DNA of 47,288 bases from CALCTE01 sp045627885 (GTDB lineage Bacteria > Bacillota > Clostridia > Oscillospirales > CAG-272), in assembly GCA_045627885.1 (NCBI GenBank), contig JAZQOM010000022.1, positions 1 through 47,288 on the forward strand. Direction: 5' to 3'. Shown here in pieces: positions 42,197 through 47,288 of the stretch. How positions within the stretch are numbered: the first letter of the stretch is position 1; every line of letters starts with the position of its first letter. The translations under genes were made by a program, and so were the position numbers. The notes beneath the pieces were generated by a model. It was not told the DNA's origin and searched no databases. It was given only the letters and a program-made list of their open reading frames with translations.

Positions 42197-42230
42197 AATG
42201 ACGGGCGCATAAAGCCCGTCATTCCTCTTT
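42197..42230 (+). terminator. Intrinsic terminator downstream of ribU
   Basis: AATGACGGGC (42197-42206) pairs with GCCCGTCATT (42214-42223), followed by CCTCTTTTAT. The 95 bases between ribU and this hairpin hold only a weak AAAACA/TGTTTT hairpin near 42125 and no gene. Confidence 0.82.
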
Positions 42231-42236
42231 TATATC

Positions 42237-42265
42237 TTGATATGTGCAAACAAATGTGGTAAAAT
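42237..42265 (+). promoter_or_regulatory. Promoter of the zinc-ribbon operon
   Basis: TTGATA (42237-42242), 17 bases, TAAAAT (42260-42265). No other promoter is apparent before the five downstream genes, which overlap or are separated by only a few bases. Confidence 0.78.
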
Positions 42266-42315
42266 TTATATAAAGCCAATAAAAAATAATAATTGTATGC
42301 CGAAAGGGGATAATT

Positions 42316-43617
42316 ATGTTTTGTCCGAACTGCGGAACCAAACACGACAGCGATGCCAGATTTTGCTCAAATTGCGGAAAAAAACTTGAAAGCATTTCGA
42401 CACCGACAACCGCCGAAGAAACGGCAACCGTAATGGGCGACTTTGCAAAACCCGAGAATGCGCCCGAAGAAACGGCAACCGTGATGGGCGAATTTTCAAA
42501 ACCCGAGAATGCGCCAGAAGAAAGGGCAACCGTGATGGGCGACTTTGCAAAACCCGAGAATGCGCCCGAAGAAACGGCAACCGTAATGGGCGATTTTGTA
42601 CTACCCGAGAATGCGCCCGAAGAAACGGCAACCGTAATGGGCGATTTTATACTACCCGAGAATGCGCCCGAAGAAACGGCAACCGTGATGGGCAATTTTG
42701 CAAAACCCGAGTATGCGCCCGAGTATGCGCCCGAAGAGCCGGCACGCTCCGAGTTTCAGCCTGTTTACGAGCGGCGCACACAACCGGAGGGGCATACAAT
42801 CGCACATAAGCTTGCCTCATCTCCGATTATGCTTCTTGCGGCGATTGCTCTCGTGATTTCTTTGGCGCTCGGCTTTATGTCGATATATTTATCGGACCCT
42901 GCATCCTATATAAGCGATATCGCGGAAGAAAACGATATTGTATTTTCCGAGGATATTAAAGAAGCGCTCGAATCGGCTTCGGATACTACGCTCATTTCTG
43001 CAATAATAGCCTCAGTTGTTCCGCTTTTATGCTGTATTGCGGTATGGATGATATATGTCAACGCCAAAAAAGGCGGCACATTTACCGCGGGACTTTCGAT
43101 ACTCAAGGTGCTTTTCATAATCGGAATAGTCATTTTAGGATTAGTCGAAATTATACTTGCGATATGTACATTTGCGACAACAAAGGCAGGTGCCGGAATA
43201 TTCGGTATGGCTGACAGCGAGATTTTCACGAATTATGTCCGTATAAACGGAGCTCTTACAATCACCTTCTCGATAGCCGAAGCGGTAGGCGTAATGTTCG
43301 GAATTGCAGCGCTGATTGTAGCCATATATATAATTTTTTACGCAAGACTCATACATACGGTAAATTCCGTCAAACGCACGATACTTACGCACGAGCCGAA
43401 ACGCCGCGGAATCTCTGCATTTGCGGCGATATGTTGCTACGCATTTGCGATACTCGAATTGCTCGGATTATTGTGCAGCATACTTCTCGAAAGCTATATG
43501 ACATTCGACGCTGCACTGATAATAATTGCAAATATGGTTCTTACGGCGGTAATAAATGTATGCTTCGGAATACTCATATTCAAATACAGGGCTGAATTGA
43601 AAGGACTTGCAAGATGA
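42316..43617 (+). CDS. Zinc-ribbon membrane protein with six 17-residue repeats
   Basis: The 433-residue protein starts with a zinc ribbon, CPNCGTKHDSDARFCSNC (Cys3, 6, 17, 20), then six near-perfect tandem repeats of EETATVMGDFAKPENAP at residues 34-135, a short EYAPEEPAR linker, and six hydrophobic helices from about residue 165. The family of zinc-ribbon membrane proteins is common in Firmicutes and uncharacterised; the repeats are not part of it as far as I know. Each repeat but one keeps Thr-Ala-Thr-Val-Met-Gly, a possible phospho-threonine site. A promoter and AAAGGGG lie upstream. mtnN overlaps its stop by four bases, so it leads an operon of five genes. Confidence 0.85.
   Translation: MFCPNCGTKHDSDARFCSNCGKKLESISTPTTAEETATVMGDFAKPENAPEETATVMGEFSKPENAPEERATVMGDFAKPENAPEETATVMGDFVLPENAPEETATVMGDFILPENAPEETATVMGNFAKPEYAPEYAPEEPARSEFQPVYERRTQPEGHTIAHKLASSPIMLLAAIALVISLALGFMSIYLSDPASYISDIAEENDIVFSEDIKEALESASDTTLISAIIASVVPLLCCIAVWMIYVNAKKGGTFTAGLSILKVLFIIGIVILGLVEIILAICTFATTKAGAGIFGMADSEIFTNYVRINGALTITFSIAEAVGVMFGIAALIVAIYIIFYARLIHTVNSVKRTILTHEPKRRGISAFAAICCYAFAILELLGLLCSILLESYMTFDAALIIIANMVLTAVINVCFGILIFKYRAELKGLAR
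42415..42720 (+). repeat. Six in-frame 51-bp coding repeats
   Basis: Six copies of a 51-base unit lie inside the zinc-ribbon gene without breaking its frame. Copies differ at the eleventh and twelfth codons (AK, SK, VL, IL) and by scattered silent changes, suggesting recent tandem duplication with some drift. The number of copies may vary between strains. Confidence 0.95.
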
Positions 43618-44306
43618 TAGGAATCATCGGAGCGCTTGCTCCGGAAATAGAAAAGATAAATGAGCTTTTTTCCGACAAAAAGACCGAGAATGTCGGCGGA
43701 ATGAGCTTCACCGTCGGAAAAGTCGGCAAGAACTCCGTCGTCACCTGCGTATGCGGAATGGGCAAGGTATTTGCCGCCGCCTGCGCGCAGGAGATGATAT
43801 CGCACTATAGCGTATCGCTTGTGATAAATGTCGGAGCGGCAGGCTCACTTTCCCCCGATTTTCATATCGGAGATATAGCGATAGCGGAAAAATCGGTTCA
43901 GCACGATATGGACAACTCACCACTCGGATACAGAAAGGGCGAGATAGCGGAGCTTTTGAAGATATACTTTGACTGCGACGAAAAGGCGTATAAGCTTCTT
44001 ATAGCCTGCGCGCAAGAGCTCAACATTCAATCCGGAAAGGCAACTATCGCCACGGGCGATGTGTTTGTCGATTCAACCGAATTAAAGCACAGAATCCGCG
44101 ACGCATTTTCCGCCGATATAGCGGAAATGGAGGGCGCGGCAATAGGTCAGGTATGCAGCTTCCGCAATATTCCGTATTGTATTGTCAGAGCCGTATCCGA
44201 CGAAGCGGACAACACCGCTCCGGCGGATTTCCCGTCGTTTCTTTCAAAGGTAATAGTTGACGCGTCAAGACTTATCGGACTTTTTCTCGAAAGATACGGT
44301 GACTGA
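43614..44306 (+). CDS. mtnN: 5'-methylthioadenosine/S-adenosylhomocysteine nucleosidase
   Basis: MtnN removes adenine from methylthioadenosine and S-adenosylhomocysteine in the activated-methyl cycle. The 230 residues show IGIIGALAPEIEKI (catalytic Glu near 11-13), the INVGAAGSL glycine loop, and the active-site pair AEMEGAAIGQVC (Glu171 and Glu173) and VRAVSDEAD (Asp196). Length matches E. coli MTAN. It overlaps the zinc-ribbon gene by four bases and is followed two bases later by the PerR-type gene, so it sits in the middle of the operon. luxS is not seen here. Confidence 0.96.
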   Translation: MIGIIGALAPEIEKINELFSDKKTENVGGMSFTVGKVGKNSVVTCVCGMGKVFAAACAQEMISHYSVSLVINVGAAGSLSPDFHIGDIAIAEKSVQHDMDNSPLGYRKGEIAELLKIYFDCDEKAYKLLIACAQELNIQSGKATIATGDVFVDSTELKHRIRDAFSADIAEMEGAAIGQVCSFRNIPYCIVRAVSDEADNTAPADFPSFLSKVIVDASRLIGLFLERYGD

Positions 44307-44308
44307 AA

Positions 44309-44680
44309 ATGACCGTACAGCGTATGGTTATCTGCAATATCGTCAAGCAGTCGCAGAAGCATCTTTCAGCCGCCGAGATAGCGGAGCTTGCAAAGGCGGA
44401 GCTCGGCTCTGTTGCCCTTGCCACGGTGTATAACAACTTAAACAGCCTTGTTTCGGAAGGCATAATCGGCAAGATAAGCATTGACGGAAAGACGGAGCTT
44501 TTCGATAAATACCCTAACTCCCACGCGCACCTTTTGTGCAAAAAATGCAAAAAGCTCACAGATGCACCTATCGGAGGACTTAAAGAGTATCTAAGCGAAA
44601 AAACCGGCGAGGATATTGAGTCGTATTCACTGATAATGGAGTACACCTGCGACGAATGCAGGGAGCGAGCAAAAAAATGA
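44309..44680 (+). CDS. perR: PerR-type Fur-family regulator
   Basis: The 123-residue protein has a winged helix (SAAEIAELAKAELGSVALAT then VYNNLNSLV) and the Fur-type dimer domain. All five PerR regulatory metal ligands can be aligned: His18, Asp66, His72, His74 and Asp85; Asp85 at the place of Bacillus Asp104 favours a peroxide sensor over Fur, which has Glu there. The structural zinc site is Cys77, Cys80, Cys114, Cys117. It is about 20 residues shorter than Bacillus PerR at the N-terminus. It is coupled to mtnN (two bases) and overlaps the esterase lipoprotein gene by four bases. The PerR name is an inference from the ligands. Confidence 0.85.
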   Translation: MTVQRMVICNIVKQSQKHLSAAEIAELAKAELGSVALATVYNNLNSLVSEGIIGKISIDGKTELFDKYPNSHAHLLCKKCKKLTDAPIGGLKEYLSEKTGEDIESYSLIMEYTCDECRERAKK

Positions 44681-45870
44681 AGAGATTGCTTGCCCGAGCT
44701 TTTTCGGTGACGCTATGCCTTTTTATGCTCTGCTCATGCTCACCGAAAGTGCGGCAAAGTGACGCAAAAGAAGATGAAAATCCAATAGAATCGAAGCCGA
44801 CGGAGGAGAGCGTTACCGTGAACTACGGCAATAAGAGTAAAGTAAAATTTTCCGATATAGAGGAGAGCATAATAATAAACGGAAGATGCCCGTTTGAAGA
44901 AAACGGCGATATGCTTCTTTCGTGGTCGAACTCGGGCGTCGAAATAGCAGGCTGGTTTAATGGCAAGGTGACCGTATATTATCGCACAGACGATGAGGGC
45001 GTTCACCTTCACACCGTCGCTGACGGCGACGATGGCGGCGAAAGACTTGTCACCTTACAGAAAGGCGAGCATTCATTTGTCGCGGCAAATTTCAACAAAG
45101 CCGGATATCACACCGTCGCAATATATAAAGCCGACGAGGGCAAGGACAATAAGCTTTGGCTTAAAAGCGCGGAATTCTTCGGAAGACTCGATGAAGAGCC
45201 GGTCGAAAAAACGCTTTCGATAGAGATAATAGGCGACAGCATTTCGTGCGGAACGGCGCTTATCGGCGCCGACGGACTTGCAGACGACGCATTTTTCTCA
45301 TACGGCGCGAGACTTGCGAGAAGCATACGCGCAAGATTGTCGATAGTCGCAGTCTCCGGCTGGGGACTCAACTGCGGAATACGGAATTTCGACAACGCTG
45401 TACCCAAGATATACGGTGAAACCGCGCATTTCGCATATCCGGGCAAAATGTGGGATTTTTCTTCAAATCCCGTTGACGCCGTTATCGTGAACCTCGGCAC
45501 AAATGACTACACACAGTATTATGATAAGGACAGAACGGAGCTTTTGGAAGCGGCAAACGCGTTCTTCGATAAGCTCCGCGGATATTATCCCGACGCGCAT
45601 ATCTACTTTACATACGGAATGATGAGCACTGTTTTTCTCGAGGATTTTATAAATCTTGCGGAAAGCAGGGGAGACGACAATATGGAATTCGTCAAGGTAA
45701 GACCGAATACGGAGGGCATTCTAAGTCATCCGATAAGCCGCGCCCACGAGGAATACGCCCACATTTTCGAGAATCTTATGAGAAAGCAATATAAGCTTTC
45801 GGCAAAGATAACAGAATACGATGAGGCAATCGAACGCAAAAAAGCCGTCACCGTAATAACGGAGGAGTAA
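44677..45870 (+). CDS. CE2-like SGNH esterase lipoprotein
   Basis: The 397-residue protein begins with a signal peptide and lipobox ending MLCSC (Cys21), so it should be a lipoprotein outside the cell. After a Glu/Lys-rich linker come an N-terminal beta-sandwich (INGRCPFEENGDMLLSWSNS, GVEIAGWFNGKVTVYY) and an SGNH hydrolase domain with IIGDSISCG (Ser188), VNLGTNDYTQYY (Asn276, Asp277) and ILSHPISRAHEEYA (His351), the layout of carbohydrate esterase family 2. Such enzymes remove acetyl groups from xylan or similar glycans. The start ATG overlaps the perR stop; an earlier in-frame ATG at 44656 is less likely. A close paralogue without signal follows. Confidence 0.88.
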   Translation: MKRLLARAFSVTLCLFMLCSCSPKVRQSDAKEDENPIESKPTEESVTVNYGNKSKVKFSDIEESIIINGRCPFEENGDMLLSWSNSGVEIAGWFNGKVTVYYRTDDEGVHLHTVADGDDGGERLVTLQKGEHSFVAANFNKAGYHTVAIYKADEGKDNKLWLKSAEFFGRLDEEPVEKTLSIEIIGDSISCGTALIGADGLADDAFFSYGARLARSIRARLSIVAVSGWGLNCGIRNFDNAVPKIYGETAHFAYPGKMWDFSSNPVDAVIVNLGTNDYTQYYDKDRTELLEAANAFFDKLRGYYPDAHIYFTYGMMSTVFLEDFINLAESRGDDNMEFVKVRPNTEGILSHPISRAHEEYAHIFENLMRKQYKLSAKITEYDEAIERKKAVTVITEE

Positions 45871-45873
45871 AAA

Positions 45874-46833
45874 ATGCGCCTGCACGATTTTCACGAGCTT
45901 TGCGGAAAGACAGTAGTAAACGGCAGATGCCCGACGGATGAAAGCGGCAGAATACTTTTGTCGTGGCCGTGTTCGGGAGTGGAATTCGGCGGATATTTCG
46001 ACGGCGAGGTCAGAGTATATTTTGACCTTGAAAATGGCATGGAGTGCAATCTTCATGTAATGCTCGACCGCGATGTAAATAAGCAAAAAGTAATAAAGCT
46101 GAAGGGCGGCGAGGCCGATTATTTTGTTGCGGCAAAGCTTGAGGGACTCCACCATATAATAGAGATAAGCAAGGCGGACAGCGCTGCCGTCTCGACGGTA
46201 TGGCTTCGCGGAATAAGCTATGACGGCGATATCGACGCAAAGGCTCCCGAAAAGACGATGCTCATAGAATGTATAGGCGACAGTATTTCAGCGGGAGAAG
46301 CGCTTATCGGTCAGGACGGACTTGACAGCGACGCATTTTACAGTTATGAGGCGGTACTTGCGAGAAAGCTCAATGCGAGACTAACCGTTGTTGCGGCATC
46401 GGGCTTCGGGATATCGATGGGCGGCGCCAACGAGAGCGCCGCGATACCGAGGATATATGACGAGACGGCGTATTTCGCCGGAGCACACGAAAAATGGGAT
46501 TTTGCGAATAACGAGCCTGATGTTGTGATACTGAACCTGGGCACAAGTGACTACGCTTATGCGACAAACGGCAAAAAGGATAAGCTATTTGCGGATTGCA
46601 CCGCGTTTCTTGACAGAATAAGGGGAAATTACCCAAACGCGAAGATAATATGGATATACGGAATGATGCTCAGAATGTTTGCCGATGATTTCAAGCGGCT
46701 TGCCGCGGGCAGATGGGATAAGAATTTTGTCTTTCGGCTTATGGAAGAAAACAGAGAGGGCATCGGAGGACATCCGATATATACGGCGCACGCCGCATAC
46801 GCAGAGATACTCGAAAAAATGATATCGCGATAA
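45874..46833 (+). CDS. CE2-like SGNH hydrolase without signal peptide
   Basis: The 319-residue protein is a paralogue of the preceding esterase: beta-sandwich domain (VVNGRCPTDESGRILLSWPC, GVEFGGYFDGEVRVYF) and SGNH domain with CIGDSISAG (Ser137), NLGTSDYAYA and IGGHPIYTAHAAYA (His300). It has no signal peptide or membrane segment, so it should stay in the cytoplasm. In block III the oxyanion-hole Asn (GTND in its neighbour) is Ser225 (GTSD), which may weaken or change catalysis. It starts three bases after its paralogue, with GGAGGAG upstream. A bidirectional terminator follows. Substrate unknown. Confidence 0.85.
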   Translation: MRLHDFHELCGKTVVNGRCPTDESGRILLSWPCSGVEFGGYFDGEVRVYFDLENGMECNLHVMLDRDVNKQKVIKLKGGEADYFVAAKLEGLHHIIEISKADSAAVSTVWLRGISYDGDIDAKAPEKTMLIECIGDSISAGEALIGQDGLDSDAFYSYEAVLARKLNARLTVVAASGFGISMGGANESAAIPRIYDETAYFAGAHEKWDFANNEPDVVILNLGTSDYAYATNGKKDKLFADCTAFLDRIRGNYPNAKIIWIYGMMLRMFADDFKRLAAGRWDKNFVFRLMEENREGIGGHPIYTAHAAYAEILEKMISR

Positions 46834-46860
46834 AATATCAAAAGAATAATCAAGCAACAA

Positions 46861-46891
46861 AAAAATCCGACGAAAACCGTCGGATTTTTTT
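46861..46891. terminator. Bidirectional terminator between the esterase operon and the dockerin gene
   Basis: AAAAATCCGACG (46861-46872) pairs with CGTCGGATTTTT (46878-46889), with A and T runs on both sides for the two convergent transcripts. Confidence 0.9.
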
Positions 46892-46911
46892 GTTGTAATT
46901 ATGCCGTTTGA

Positions 46912-47288
46912 TTATTTCAGCGGATATTTATCTTCAAAGAATACATGGTAGAGAAGATATATCGCGTCATCGGCGGTTACATCGCCGTCTCCGTCAAAGT
47001 CAATGGGCTGTGAAACGGGATACTTTGTCGGGAAGAAGATGTTGTAAAGGAGATATATCGCGTCGTCTGCGGAAACTCCCTCAACGCCGTCGATGTCACC
47101 CGGAACATAATTTCTTACGGTAATTACGGCGTTATTTTGCTTAATGGAATAATTCTGCCTTTCGGGATTAGTTACCGTCAGATTATACGAAACGGTGTAT
47201 GTTCCCTCTTCGCAGTCTTCGGGAATCTTTACCTTGAGTTCAAATATATTATCGCCTATAATGTACGAATTCGAATCGTATGCAAAAG
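46912..47288 (-). CDS. Dockerin-containing protein, C-terminal part (cut by window)
   Basis: The minus strand is open from the right edge to a TAA stop at 46914-46912, about 125 residues. The last 63 residues form a type I dockerin with two calcium-binding repeats: DIDGVEGVSADDAIYLLYNI and DFDGDGDVTADDAIYLLYHV, each followed by FFPTKYP or FFEDKYP. Before it lies a beta-strand-rich segment (FELKVKIPEDCEEGTYTVSY) like those of cohesin-type or adhesion modules. Dockerins attach proteins to cohesin scaffolds in cellulosomes, and in Ruminococcaceae also occur in many other surface proteins. The catalytic or binding part lies beyond the window, so the full function is unknown. Confidence 0.9.
   Translation of the reverse strand, partial: FAYDSNSYIIGDNIFELKVKIPEDCEEGTYTVSYNLTVTNPERQNYSIKQNNAVITVRNYVPGDIDGVEGVSADDAIYLLYNIFFPTKYPVSQPIDFDGDGDVTADDAIYLLYHVFFEDKYPLK

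Noticed and set aside
42415..42720. Regular repeats that could suggest a CRISPR array
   Set aside because: The 51-base units are contiguous with no spacers and keep an open reading frame in the zinc-ribbon gene.
1..47288. tRNA, rRNA, insertion sequence, integrase or phage genes
   Set aside because: None was seen on either strand by reading; no acceptor-stem/T-loop pattern, transposase or terminal inverted repeats were noticed. A tRNAscan or IS search was not possible here.

Overview
This window looks like chromosome from an uncultured or gut-type, spore-forming, cellulolytic-lineage member of the Clostridia (Oscillospirales/Ruminococcaceae-like Firmicutes). The grounds are Gram-positive style Shine-Dalgarno sites (GGAGG) and near-consensus sigma-A promoters, sporulation-linked genes (GerW/YtfJ with its DUF2953 partner, a YtvI-type permease, an AbrB-type regulator), PyrR- and FMN-type RNA switches, a type I dockerin and CE2-type esterases. 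No phage, insertion sequence, CRISPR array, tRNA or rRNA was seen. Taxonomy is inferred from gene content only.

Left part (1-10.2 kb): secA (cut by the left edge) leads a run of membrane protein genes and proC. A second promoter then drives yajC, which has an unusual secreted acidic extension; after a terminator comes the TIGR04086/YrzE-type membrane protein that also neighbours yajC in Bacillus. A third promoter drives a COG2509 FAD oxidoreductase overlapped by a lipoprotein gene. Middle-left (10.2-20.3 kb): an AbrB-like regulator faces away from gap across a repeat-rich control region; then pepT, a copA-acetyltransferase unit on the minus strand, rpmB, a PfkB kinase with a HAD protein, yitT, a short QueG-like iron-sulfur protein and a small lipoprotein.

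Middle (20.4-28.5 kb): ytvI-hom-nudix in one tight unit, then DUF2953-gerW on the other strand, a uracil permease controlled by a complete PyrR-type attenuator, an RlmI-type rRNA methyltransferase and a PHP phosphoesterase. Then the core information-processing block (28.6-41.3 kb): rpoB-rpoC, rpsL, rpsG, fusA, tuf, with separate promoters before rpoB, rpsL and tuf, and with no rplKAJL genes upstream of rpoB. 

Right part (41.3-47.3 kb): an FMN riboswitch with its terminator controls ribU; a zinc-ribbon membrane protein with six 17-residue repeats starts a tight, overlapping unit with mtnN, a PerR-type regulator and two CE2-like esterases (one lipoprotein, one without a signal peptide). The window ends inside a convergent minus-strand gene whose C-terminus is a type I dockerin.

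Most of the window is conserved housekeeping. The most unusual items are the repeat-bearing zinc-ribbon protein and its operon, the paired esterases with different predicted locations, the internal CopZ-like start inside copA, and the structured spacers in the rpoB and str regions. I did not find a clear, wholly new multi-gene system.
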